From NCBI GenBank assembly GCA_018401435.1, contig JAGYJW010000007.1, forward strand, positions 62,001 to 126,000: a DNA stretch of 64,000 bases. The letters are read 5' to 3'. Positions within the stretch are counted from its first letter, which is position 1. The number at the start of each line of letters is the position of its first letter. The notes under the pieces were generated by a model. That model saw nothing but the letters and a program-made list of their open reading frames with translations. It was not told where the DNA came from and ran no database searches. This DNA is from Deltaproteobacteria bacterium. Lineage in GTDB: Bacteria; Myxococcota_A; UBA796; UBA2385. A program made the translations under genes and the position numbers. Below are positions 1 through 7,545 of the stretch, piece after piece.

Positions 1-1000
1 TGGCCACCCCACCGCGGCCGCTGGCGTAGCCGTAGGCGCCGACAATGAGGTCGTCGCGCCCATCTCCGTCGGTATCGCCCATGGTGAGGCTGGACCCGAA
101 GTGGTCGCCGGCGGCGGCGCCCCGGTAGGTGCGGGTGGCGTTGGTGGCCACGACGTCGTTGTCGATGACGCCGTCGCAGTCGTTGTCCGAGCCGTCCATC
201 AGCTCGACGCCGTCGGGGTTGATCAGCGGGTTGTCGTCATCGCAGTCGCTGCCACCACCGGCCGGGTGGCTGAAGCCGTCGCCGTCGCGGTCATAGTCGT
301 TGCTGCCATCGCAATCGGAATCGACCCCGTCATACCAGGCATCGGGCGCGCCGGGGTACATGTCGGGGTTGTTGTCCTGGCAGTCGCCCCCACCGGTGGC
401 GGCGTCTGCATTCCAGACAGCGGTCTGGTAGCCGTCGCCGTCCTGATCGTAGTCGTCGGCCCCGTCGCAGTTGCTGTCCTTGCCGTCGTACCAGATGTCT
501 TCGGCGTCGGGGTTGATCTCAGGGTCGTTGTCGTCACAGTCGTCGCCGCCGGCAGCTTCGCTTTCAAAGCCGTCGCCGTCGGCGTCCGCGATGACCCGCC
601 CGCGCAAGGAGACGGCGACCTCGTTGGCGTCGGGGTCATTGGTGATGATCGACAGGGTGCCGTCGTAGACGCCATAGTCGGTGGGCAGGAAGGTCAGGTT
701 GACCACCGCGTTGCCGCCCGCCGGGATGATGCTGGGGATGCCGCTGGTGCCAAAGACGTTGTTGGTGAACACCGGGGGGCTGACCTCGAGGTCGCCGGTG
801 CCGGTGTTGCGGATGGTGAGGTTTGCCGTCTCGACCTGGGCCAGCTCCACCGCGCCGAAGTCGACGAAGTTGACCTCGACGTAGAGGTTCGGGGTGCCGT
901 CCACGGCGTCGCCGGTGTCGTCGGACTTGGTATTGACCAGGCCGCCTCCGCAAGCAGAGAGCAGGGCGAAGAGAGCGAGGGCTGCAGGCTGGCGCTTCAT
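1..1000 (-). CDS. MopE-repeat / FG-GAP lipoprotein, 3' end outside window
   Basis: Predicted outer-surface lipoprotein that runs off the left edge, so only the first 333 residues are visible. A signal peptide ends in a lipobox (LLSAC, Cys17). Residues about 37-125 look like an Ig-like choice-of-anchor (ASH/HYDIN) domain. Three MopE-type metal-binding repeats follow at about 150-285, each with GDDCDDNDP- or SDCDDDNP-like and DSDCDG-like elements. An FG-GAP-like stretch (GDTDGDGRDDLIVGAYG) starts near the edge. This layout is typical of myxobacterial secreted proteins; the role (calcium or copper binding, adhesion) is inferred. The start ATG lies at 998-1000. It is downstream of the radical-SAM pair on the same strand but separated by 111 bp, so it may have its own promoter. 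Confidence 0.85.
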   Translation of the reverse strand, partial: MKRQPAALALFALLSACGGGLVNTKSDDTGDAVDGTPNLYVEVNFVDFGAVELAQVETANLTIRNTGTGDLEVSPPVFTNNVFGTSGIPSIIPAGGNAVVNLTFLPTDYGVYDGTLSIITNDPDANEVAVSLRGRVIADADGDGFESEAAGGDDCDDNDPEINPDAEDIWYDGKDSNCDGADDYDQDGDGYQTAVWNADAATGGGDCQDNNPDMYPGAPDAWYDGVDSDCDGSNDYDRDGDGFSHPAGGGSDCDDDNPLINPDGVELMDGSDNDCDGVIDNDVVATNATRTYRGAAAGDHFGSSLTMGDTDGDGRDDLIVGAYGYASGRGGVA

Positions 1001-1043
1001 CGAGAATCCTCCACCGACTGTCACGGCGCTGTCGAGTCCGCGC

Positions 1044-1073
1044 ATCATAGCCCCAAGACCGACGTAAAGTCCA
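1044..1073 (-). promoter_or_regulatory. candidate sigma70-like promoter for the MopE-repeat lipoprotein
   Basis: On the minus strand a TATGAT box (1044-1049) lies 18 bp from TGGACT (1068-1073), in the 111-bp gap upstream of the lipoprotein start at 1000. A TTGACG hexamer at 1074-1079 sits next to it but is too far from the -10 box. Match is by eye only. Confidence 0.3.
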
Positions 1074-1111
1074 CGTCAACGTCCCGGTGTACTCGCGGGG
1101 GGTGGCCGGCC

Positions 1112-1882
1112 TCAGAAGCTCTCGGCCCGTCGCAGGCGATCGCCCGACCCTACGGCGATTCCCAGCTCCCGGCAGACCTCGGCGTGCATGCGGTCTGCGG
1201 CCCCCTGATCGCCGGTGTTGAGGGGGCGGAAATAGAGGGTGTCCAGCGCCTGGTCCGGCCAGTCCCAGGACCAGGCGACCTGCCGGCCCAGGGCCTTCAG
1301 CAGGCCGGCCCAGTGCTCCGAGAAGGCGCGGGCCTCGGTGTGGTTGCCGTCCTGCACCACGAAGGCCAGGGTGGCATGGGGCCGCACCGCGCCCATCTCC
1401 TGGCGCACCCGCAAGAAGCGCTCGACATTTCGGTAGACCTGGTCGCGCTTGTCTGCGCCCTTCACCAGGCGGTAGGCGGCCTCGGAGTAGGCGTCGATGC
1501 TGAAGTGCACGAAGCGGAAGGTGTCGGCGGACTGGTCTGGGCGGTTGGCCATGCGCACCAGCAGCCGGGCCCGCTCCTCGTTGAAGACCACTCCGTTGGT
1601 GTGCAGCTTGAACTCGGCGAAGAGCCGGTTGCCCGCGTTGACCGAGAAGGCGTATTCGACGAAGCGATCGAAGTCGGGGTGGATGGTGGGCTCGCCCAGC
1701 CAGTGCGGGCACAGGTGCACCGCGTCGTCCATATCGGCGAGGCCCGCCAGGGCGCGGCGCCAGGTGTCCCAGTCCATGTGGCGCATGGGCACGCCGTGGG
1801 CCTCGTCGCGCATGGACTGGCTGCACATCCGGCACTTGATGTTGCAGCGGTCGGTCAGCTCCAGGTTGAGGTTGATCGCCAT
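1112..1882 (-). CDS. radical SAM protein without SPASM domain
   Basis: A 256-residue radical S-adenosylmethionine enzyme. The [4Fe-4S] motif is CNIKCRMC (Cys13, 17, 20), followed by the WLGEPTIHP segment used for SAM binding. It is clearly related to the plus-strand protein at 3585-4700: both share ELT(D/N)RC, WLGEPxxHPxF and an NHTEARAF-like segment. Unlike that relative it stops just where the SPASM cluster should begin, and no Cys-rich reading frame continues downstream. It is therefore a short form or a C-terminal truncation. The start ATG overlaps the stop of the upstream radical-SAM gene by one base (TGATG), so the two are probably translated together. Substrate unknown. Confidence 0.85.
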   Translation of the reverse strand: MAINLNLELTDRCNIKCRMCSQSMRDEAHGVPMRHMDWDTWRRALAGLADMDDAVHLCPHWLGEPTIHPDFDRFVEYAFSVNAGNRLFAEFKLHTNGVVFNEERARLLVRMANRPDQSADTFRFVHFSIDAYSEAAYRLVKGADKRDQVYRNVERFLRVRQEMGAVRPHATLAFVVQDGNHTEARAFSEHWAGLLKALGRQVAWSWDWPDQALDTLYFRPLNTGDQGAADRMHAEVCRELGIAVGSGDRLRRAESF

Positions 1883-2964
1883 CAGGCCGGCTCCAGCGCG
1901 TTGAGCGCCTGCCGGATCACAGCCTCATGCCCCAGGATATTCCAGGAACACTCTTTGCAACGGGCCAGTGGCTGCTTGTCGAGCATGCCCGAGCGCACCG
2001 ACTGCAGGAAGGGGTCCTGCTGCCAGACCTGGGCCAGGGGCTGGTCTGCGGCGCTGCCGCCTTGTCCGGCCAGGACGCAGCAGGGGCTGGTCTTTCCGTC
2101 GGCCTGCACCACCAGGTAGTGCCAGGCCTTCAAGCAGGGCGCGCCCCCCAGGCCGGGCTGGGTGGGAATGGGCACCTGGGTCTGGCCTCGGTCCAGGCGA
2201 CTGGGATCGAGCAGGTGGGCCAGGGTGCTCTGGATGCCCAGGGCCTCGGCGCGCGCCAGGGCCCGGGCGGCGACCTCGGGCACGGCGGCGGCCTCTTCGG
2301 GAAGCAGCTTGTGGGCGAGCTGTTCGGGGCGGTAGGCCACCAGCGCGTCCACATCCAGCCGAAAGGCGCCCAGCGCTTGGGTCAGGTCAACCATTTCGGG
2401 CAACAGCCGCCAGTTTTCGCGGGTGAGCACCATGTGGATGGCCAGCCGCGGCGTGCTCGCCCCGGCCTGGTCCCGCATCACCCGCAGCCGGCAGGCCGCC
2501 CGCACGGTCTTGCGAAAGGCGCCGGCTTGACCCCGCAGATAGTCATGAATCTCGGGGGTCGGCCCATCCACGGACAGGTGCACCTCGTCCCAGGCGGTCT
2601 CCACCAGCTGCGCGGCCAAAACGGGCCCCAGCAGCGTGCCATTGGTGGTGAGGATGCCCTCCATGCCGCGATCCTTGACCCGCCGCAGCAGGTCGGGGCA
2701 GTCCTTGCGCACCAGGGGCTCGCCTCCGCCCAGCACGAAGACGCGGCGCACGCCCAGCTCCGCCGCCTCGTCGATGATGCCCAGCAGGCGCTCTCGGGAC
2801 AGCTCGGCCACCGGCTTGCGGTGCCGATCCGTCGTGTCGCAGAAGCGGCAGTCCAGGTTGCAGGTCAGCGTCGGGTAGATCTCCAGGGTCAGCGGCCCCT
2901 GGGGGCCCTGGGGCGCCCAACGGGAGATTCGGGCTGCGATGTCCTCGACGCGCAAGGGCTGCAT
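1882..2964 (-). CDS. radical SAM/SPASM domain protein
   Basis: A 360-residue radical SAM enzyme. The cluster motif CNLDCRFC (Cys35, 39, 42) is followed by the GGGEPLVRKD SAM-binding segment and an LSVDGP strand. A C-terminal SPASM-type region contains CLKAW, SPCCVL and RCKECSW at about residues 282-345, which would hold auxiliary Fe-S clusters. Such enzymes often modify peptides or proteins, but the substrate here is unknown. It is the first gene of a leftward pair with the shorter radical-SAM gene (one-base overlap). It diverges from the small lipoprotein gene at 3071 across a 106-bp gap that must hold both promoters. Confidence 0.88.
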   Translation of the reverse strand: MQPLRVEDIAARISRWAPQGPQGPLTLEIYPTLTCNLDCRFCDTTDRHRKPVAELSRERLLGIIDEAAELGVRRVFVLGGGEPLVRKDCPDLLRRVKDRGMEGILTTNGTLLGPVLAAQLVETAWDEVHLSVDGPTPEIHDYLRGQAGAFRKTVRAACRLRVMRDQAGASTPRLAIHMVLTRENWRLLPEMVDLTQALGAFRLDVDALVAYRPEQLAHKLLPEEAAAVPEVAARALARAEALGIQSTLAHLLDPSRLDRGQTQVPIPTQPGLGGAPCLKAWHYLVVQADGKTSPCCVLAGQGGSAADQPLAQVWQQDPFLQSVRSGMLDKQPLARCKECSWNILGHEAVIRQALNALEPA

Positions 2965-3070
2965 GGTCGGAGGCTATCACCGCCATCGTGTCCTGCCGCA
3001 GCCGCCCCCCCGTGACCCTGGGCGAAGGCCGCGCTAACCTGCGGGCTCCCACCGCATTCGGAGGCCGACC

Positions 3071-3538
3071 ATGGCCAGCTCCCGCTCCTTCTCCCCGGCC
3101 CTCGCCCTCGCCCTCCTCTGCGGCGCCGCGCTGCCGGCCTGTGGGGACAAGGCCGATGCAGGAGATAGCGGCGGTGGCGGTACGCAGGGCTTCTGCTTCG
3201 ACATGGCCGACGCCGACACCTACGAGATCGTGGACGGCGGGCCCGAGGGCGTCAGCGGCCTGCTGGATGGCCGGCTGATCACCGACGAGTCCGACGACAT
3301 CCGCGACCCCGCCCTGGTCACCAATGTGGACTACACGGTGGAGAACCTGGATGTGGGCGGGTCGCCCTTGCAGGGCAAGACCGACTCGGATGGCTCCTTC
3401 TCCGAGCAGCTGGGTGCGGGCACCTGGCGGCTGCGCCTCTCCGACAGCAAGGGCGGCTACACCTGCCGCAACGACATCGAGGTGGTGATCGAGGCGGAAA
3501 AGATCACCCGGCTCTGCCTGGATGTGGGCTGCGAGTAA
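3071..3538 (+). CDS. small lipoprotein between radical-SAM gene pairs
   Basis: A 155-residue predicted lipoprotein. The signal peptide ends with the lipobox LPAC (Cys24), followed by a Gly/Asp/Ser linker. The second half (about 85-150) resembles a carboxypeptidase-regulatory-like beta sandwich (KTDSDGSFSEQL, AGTWRLRLSD). There are four further cysteines, two in the C-terminal CLDVGCE. It is followed 46 bp later by two radical-SAM/SPASM genes on the same strand and preceded by two more on the opposite strand. It could be a substrate or partner of those enzymes, but that is inference from position only. Confidence 0.75.
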   Translation: MASSRSFSPALALALLCGAALPACGDKADAGDSGGGGTQGFCFDMADADTYEIVDGGPEGVSGLLDGRLITDESDDIRDPALVTNVDYTVENLDVGGSPLQGKTDSDGSFSEQLGAGTWRLRLSDSKGGYTCRNDIEVVIEAEKITRLCLDVGCE

Positions 3539-3584
3539 GGCGCCTCTCGGTGGCCGGGCCGGGGCCCGGTGGTAGCCTCGCAGG

Positions 3585-4700
3585 GTGAACGCCCCTCCGC
3601 CGCGCCCCCGCCCGCCGCCGCCCCGGTTGCCCGGCAGCTACCTCGTGGTGGAGCTGACCAACCGCTGCAGCCTCAAGTGCGTGCACTGCTCGGTGGCCGA
3701 AGCCGGCCACGCCCACCACGCCTCCACCGGCTACCTCGACCCGGCCCTCTTTGATGGGCTCATCGACGATCTGGTCGCCTCGGGTGGGGGCTTTGACGCC
3801 CTGATCCTCTTCTGGTTGGGCGAGCCCCTGCTGCACCCGCACTTCACCGCCCTGTGGCGGCGGGCGCTTCGTGCTGCAGTGCAGCATCAGACCTTTGGCA
3901 AGGTGGAGGTGCACAGCAATGGCACCCACCTGGGCGAGGCCCGCGCCCAGGCCCTGCTCAACGCCGCCGCCGTGCCCCAGGTCCTGCACCTCAGCCTGGA
4001 TGCCGCGACGCAGCCCACCTATCTGGCTGTGAAGGGCATCGACCGCTTCGCGCTGGTGGAGCGCAATGTCGAGGAGCTGGTGCGCCGAAAGCAGGCCACG
4101 GGCGCCCGTTGGCCCCGCCTGGTCTTCCAGTTCATCGTGGGAGCCAACAACCACACCGAGGTCGGCGCCTTTCGGGCCCGCTGGGAGGGCCTCTGCCGGG
4201 ACCTGGGCATGCCGGTGCGGGTGGCGGCGGGCCATGTGCCACCCGGCGAGGACGCCGTGGTCTTCTTCCGCCAGCTGGACTGCCCGACGGCCGAGGAGCA
4301 GGAGGCCAGCAACGCCCTCTTTCGGGCCGAGATGGCCGCCCAGGGCCTGGACCTGCCGGCGCGGGCGGCCGAGGGCGAGCGGGTTGCCGCCGAAAACCGC
4401 TGCGCCTGCTCGGGCTTCTGGAAGAGCCCGGTGGTGAGCTGGCTGGGGGAGCTGACCTCCTGCACCCGGGACAACCTGCTGGAGAACCGCATCGGCAGCC
4501 TGCGAGACCAGCCCTTCAGCGCCTTGTGGTGGGGGGCCGATCAAGCGGGCCGCCGGCAGCGCGTGGCGGGCGGCGACTATGCGGGCCTCGCCCTGTGCCA
4601 GCGCTGCTTCATCCCCCGCAGCCTCAACCACAGCGACCTGGACGAGGCCAGCATCGCCCGCCAGGCCGCCCATGACGCGCCCTTGCTGGAAATGAAGTAA
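3585..4700 (+). CDS. radical SAM/SPASM domain protein
   Basis: A 371-residue radical SAM enzyme starting at GTG 3585. A proline-rich N-terminus leads into CSLKCVHC (Cys28, 32, 35) and FWLGEPLLHP. The C-terminal SPASM region has NRCACSG, SCTRDNLL and LCQRCF. The whole body aligns with the shorter protein at 1112-1882, making the two diverged paralogues on opposite sides of the lipoprotein gene. The TAA stop overlaps the ATG of the next radical-SAM gene by one base (TAATG), a sign of translational coupling. Substrate unknown; protein or peptide modification is the usual role of SPASM enzymes. Confidence 0.87.
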   Translation: MNAPPPRPRPPPPRLPGSYLVVELTNRCSLKCVHCSVAEAGHAHHASTGYLDPALFDGLIDDLVASGGGFDALILFWLGEPLLHPHFTALWRRALRAAVQHQTFGKVEVHSNGTHLGEARAQALLNAAAVPQVLHLSLDAATQPTYLAVKGIDRFALVERNVEELVRRKQATGARWPRLVFQFIVGANNHTEVGAFRARWEGLCRDLGMPVRVAAGHVPPGEDAVVFFRQLDCPTAEEQEASNALFRAEMAAQGLDLPARAAEGERVAAENRCACSGFWKSPVVSWLGELTSCTRDNLLENRIGSLRDQPFSALWWGADQAGRRQRVAGGDYAGLALCQRCFIPRSLNHSDLDEASIARQAAHDAPLLEMK

Positions 4701-5713
4701 TGGGGCTTGATCTCACCGATCGAATCCTGGACCGCGCCCGGCTGAGGCGGGCGCCGGGCCGGCCCAGCCAGGTGCACCTGTCGGTCACGGACCGCTGCTT
4801 TCTGCCCTGTCTGCATTGCGACATCTGGAAGAACAAGACTGTCGATCTGCCCGAGGCCTTCTGGGCCGATGCCATCGATCGCCTGGGCGAGTGGTGCGCG
4901 CCGGCCGGGATGAATTTCGTGGGCGGCGAGCCCTTGCTGCGCAAGGACCTGGAGCGCCTGATGGCCCGGGCCGCCCACCGGGGCTTCGAGGTCAGCTTCA
5001 ATACCAATGGCTGGCTGCTGGACGCCGACCGGGCCCGCGCCATCGCCGATGCCGGCGTGTCCATCGCCTATGTCAGCTTGGATGGCATGGCCGAGGCCAC
5101 CGTGGACCACAGCCGGGGCCGGGCCGGGTCCTGGGCCCGCGCGCTGCAGGCCATCGACCACCTGCAGGCCCACGCCAGCCCCCGGGTGGTCATCGCCTGC
5201 ATCCTGCACGCCGGCAACGCCGACGAGATGCCGGAGCTGCTGTCCTTTGTGCGCCAGCGCGGCCTGCAGCTGGTGGTGCAGCCCCTCTACCAGAGCTTCG
5301 GCGAGAAGCCCTATGACCCCGACTGGTGGCGCACCGCGGCCCTCTTTCCCCGCAGCGAGGGCGAGGTGGCCGCGGTGCACCGCGCCTTGGATCTGCTCAC
5401 CGCCGAGCGCTTCCGCGGCGGTCCGGTCTGCAATGCGGTCGAGCAGTTGCAAGCCATGAAGCAGCACTTTGCCGATCCGGGCCGGGACAACGGTCAGCTC
5501 TGCCGGGCCGGCCACAGCGATCTGTCCATCGACCCCCACGGCAATGTGCGGCTCTGCTATTTCCTCGACCCCGTGGGCCACCTCTCCGATGCGCGCCCCT
5601 TGCCCCTGACCTGGGACGGCTTTGAGGCCCTGCGCCGCCGTTGGGAGGTCAGCCGGTGTGATCGCAGGTGCAACCTGCTGAATTGCAACTTCGATCGCGA
5701 CGACGCCGGCTAA
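4700..5713 (+). CDS. radical SAM/SPASM-like protein
   Basis: A 337-residue radical SAM enzyme with CFLPCLHC (Cys33, 37, 40), NFVGGEPLLRKD and a YVSLDG strand. The C-terminal third carries LCRAGHSDLSI, RLCYFLD and CDRRCNLLNC, a cysteine-rich module like SPASM/twitch domains. It resembles the 360-residue protein at 1882-2964 in general layout. It is the last gene of the lipoprotein-rSAM-rSAM unit. The insertion sequence begins 11 bp after its stop codon, so the insertion left the gene intact. Confidence 0.85.
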   Translation: MGLDLTDRILDRARLRRAPGRPSQVHLSVTDRCFLPCLHCDIWKNKTVDLPEAFWADAIDRLGEWCAPAGMNFVGGEPLLRKDLERLMARAAHRGFEVSFNTNGWLLDADRARAIADAGVSIAYVSLDGMAEATVDHSRGRAGSWARALQAIDHLQAHASPRVVIACILHAGNADEMPELLSFVRQRGLQLVVQPLYQSFGEKPYDPDWWRTAALFPRSEGEVAAVHRALDLLTAERFRGGPVCNAVEQLQAMKQHFADPGRDNGQLCRAGHSDLSIDPHGNVRLCYFLDPVGHLSDARPLPLTWDGFEALRRRWEVSRCDRRCNLLNCNFDRDDAG

Positions 5714-5715
5714 CA

Positions 5716-5724
5716 GGTGCCATA
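5716..5724. repeat. left copy of 9-bp target-site duplication
   Basis: GGTGCCATA directly abuts the left inverted repeat of the insertion sequence; the identical copy follows the right inverted repeat at 7509-7517. The pre-insertion target would have held two near copies of AACAGGTGCCA. Confidence 0.75.
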
Positions 5725-5856
5725 CAGGCTTGATCGGTAGACCTGAATATCCATTGATCCTACCCCAGCTCTGCGGTGTGTTTCGACCGTTCCCCGGCTC
5801 GTAGACACACGATGAGGACGCGGCCATGCTTGCCGGGACCTGTCGCTGCGATGGGT

Positions 5857-5890
5857 TGCCGAGAGAGGGAGGGGAAGAGCCTGGGCGAGC
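5857..5890. repeat. inner inverted repeat of the insertion sequence, left arm
   Basis: TGCCGAGAGAGGGAGGGGAA followed by GAGCCTGGGCGAGC pairs in inverted orientation with 7335-7367 (TGCCGCGAGAG...GAGCTTGGGTGAGC read from the minus strand), with one indel and a few mismatches. It lies about 130 bp inside the outer ends. Confidence 0.65.
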
Positions 5891-5896
5891 GGGTCG

Positions 5897-7286
5897 TTAT
5901 GTTCTGCCCGGGATCGGAAGGATCCCGGGCATCACCAGTGCGTCGCGGAGAGCTCCATGACTTCGCGGAAGGGCCTTGCCTTCCTGCGCTTGAGGTTGTG
6001 GGTGAGCGGTCCGCCCGTCTGGGCGTTGGACGGGCCTCGCCGTCTCGCAGCACCCGGTGCCGCACGATGCGAACGAGGTTGTAGGCAATGAGCCGGAGGA
6101 CGGCGAGCGACTCTCGACCCAGGCCGTGCTTGACCCAGGCCCGGGTGTCCTCGTTCCATTGGCGTGTCGAGGGTCCAGAAACAGTCGTTCTCGATCCCCC
6201 AGTGGGCGCGGATGGCGGCCATGCACTGCGCTGGCGTGAGCCTGTTTATGGGCAGACTGGTGATGAAAGCCGGTCATCGATCACGGCGGCTTTCCGGCCT
6301 TTGACGATCGTCGTTCGCTGACGCCAGACCTGCCGGTAGTCGCCTTCTGCAGTCGCCCAGCTCGTCGATCCGGCCGAACTGTCGGTGCACCGGCCTGAGG
6401 ACCTCCTGGGTCTCGGCGATCCCACCCGCCCGGCGGGGCGCATCGGTGCCCTGACCCATGACCATGGACAGGCGCCGGTGCAGCGCGCCCGCATTGCCCT
6501 TGAGCGCGGCGATGTGGGGGATCCCCGACACCGCCAGCATCATGAGGTTCTGGATGGGGTGACGAGCCAGCATCCACCGAGAACGCACGACCATGGCACG
6601 TCCATAGGCTCGAATCAGCTCCCGGACGAAGCCCTCGAACATCGCGCTCGCCGCGATGCGCCGGGATGACCACTTGATCATGGCCACCTTGGCGGCGGAG
6701 GCGACGTGCACGGCTCCGGAGGGCCTTTGACCAGGTAGACCTTCCCGTCCGGGCCCGGGTCCATGTCCGGCAGCTGAAGGTTTCCCGCTTGGCATCGGAG
6801 ACCTTCGTCGCGTTGCGCTTCGAGCGGCGCTTCGAGGCCGGTCCGGACGCGGGACGGCAATGCCGGTGGACTCCGGGTGCTTGGGCTCGCGGTCCGCGCC
6901 CAGGCACTTGCCGTCGATGGCCACCAACGAGATGCCGATCGCAGGGGTCCACCCATGCGCTTGCTCAGCCACAGCTCCTTGACTTGGTCCACGAGGACCG
7001 GAGTCAGGGCCGCGGGGCTCAGCCGCCGGACCAAGGTGTACAGCGTCGGTCCGTGGGCGAGCCGCGCGCCCGAAAGCCCGGCCGACCGCCAGCTTCATGC
7101 CCGGCGCTCGACATCGAGCAGCGTGCGGGAGCCAACGGTCAGGCCCAACACAAGCAGGTTGAGCAAGCCCACCAGCTTGTAGCGAACCCCGCGAGGCTTG
7201 CGAGGGTCCTCGACGGTTGCCCACCGCTCGGGCGTCAGGTTATCCCGCAGGAAGCGGGCGAGGGGATTCAGGGTTCTTCGTTTCAC
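5897..7286 (-). pseudogene. decayed DDE transposase, ISAs1/IS4-superfamily-like
   Basis: Fragments in all three minus-strand frames add up to one transposase. The N-terminus (from ATG 7286) has VEDPRKPRGVRYKL and a GLLNLLVLGLTVG helix, as in ISAs1-type proteins. Next come RRLSPAALTPVLVDQVKELW and, after a frame change, SLVAIDGKCLG with the first catalytic Asp. Then follow FEGFVRELIRAYGRA, SVDAG (second Asp) and IAALKGNA. Near the end IRAHWGIENDCFW carries the expected Glu. At least four frame changes separate these blocks, so the gene cannot make an active protein as read. The decay looks too extensive to be sequencing error alone. Confidence 0.8.
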
Positions 7287-7318
7287 TCAACGTCCTCCTG
7301 CTCGTAGGTCTTGGGCCG

Positions 7319-7346
7319 GCTTGGGTGAGGGTTTGCTCACCCAAGC
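7319..7346. repeat. perfect 11-bp hairpin in the right end of the insertion sequence
   Basis: GCTTGGGTGAG (7319-7329) and CTCACCCAAGC (7336-7346) are exact reverse complements around a 6-base loop. It lies just upstream of the transposase start and overlaps the right inner inverted repeat. It could limit transposase read-through or mark a transposase site. Confidence 0.6.
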
Positions 7347-7367
7347 TCTTCCCCTTCTCTCGCGGCA
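7335..7367. repeat. inner inverted repeat of the insertion sequence, right arm
   Basis: Partner of 5857-5890; the two arms share TGCCG, GAGAG and GGGGAAGAGC in the same order when one is reverse-complemented. Confidence 0.65.
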
Positions 7368-7508
7368 GGTCCGAGATCTCTGCCGGATGAGCAGCGCAAC
7401 CCCGCCGCGCGATCAACCGCAAGAAAGTACGCACCCAGCCCGAGCGGCGGGACCTCGACGGCTACGAGCTGGTTGGCGGTGGGCCGGAGGGACTACTGAG
7501 CAAGCCTG

Positions 7509-7517
7509 GGTGCCATA
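7509..7517. repeat. right copy of 9-bp target-site duplication
   Basis: GGTGCCATA follows directly on the right inverted repeat (ending CAAGCCTG at 7508) and matches the copy at 5716-5724 exactly. Confidence 0.75.
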
Positions 7518-7545
7518 ACAGGTGCCAGGTGTTGCATGTTGAGCA

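Larger units (their letters stand above)
5725..7508. mobile_element. ISAs1-like insertion sequence with 9-bp target duplication
   Basis: About 1.78 kb bounded by imperfect inverted repeats: CAGGCTTGATCGGTAGACC at 5725 and, read from the other end at 7508, CAGGCTTGCTCAGTAGTCC (16 of 19 match). The flanks carry an exact 9-bp direct repeat, GGTGCCATA, at 5716-5724 and 7509-7517, as expected for a target-site duplication. A second inverted repeat of about 33 bp lies inside at 5857-5890 and 7335-7367 (shared core GGGGAAGAGC). These may be subterminal transposase sites or the ends of a nested element. The interior holds a decayed DDE transposase on the minus strand. Element length and 9-bp duplication fit the ISAs1 group; the family call rests on motifs. 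Confidence 0.75.

Noticed and set aside
101..2119. A 672-codon plus-strand open frame across the left end
   Set aside because: It is antisense to the MopE-repeat lipoprotein and radical-SAM genes, Val/Gly/Ala-rich and without any motif; a GC-driven shadow.
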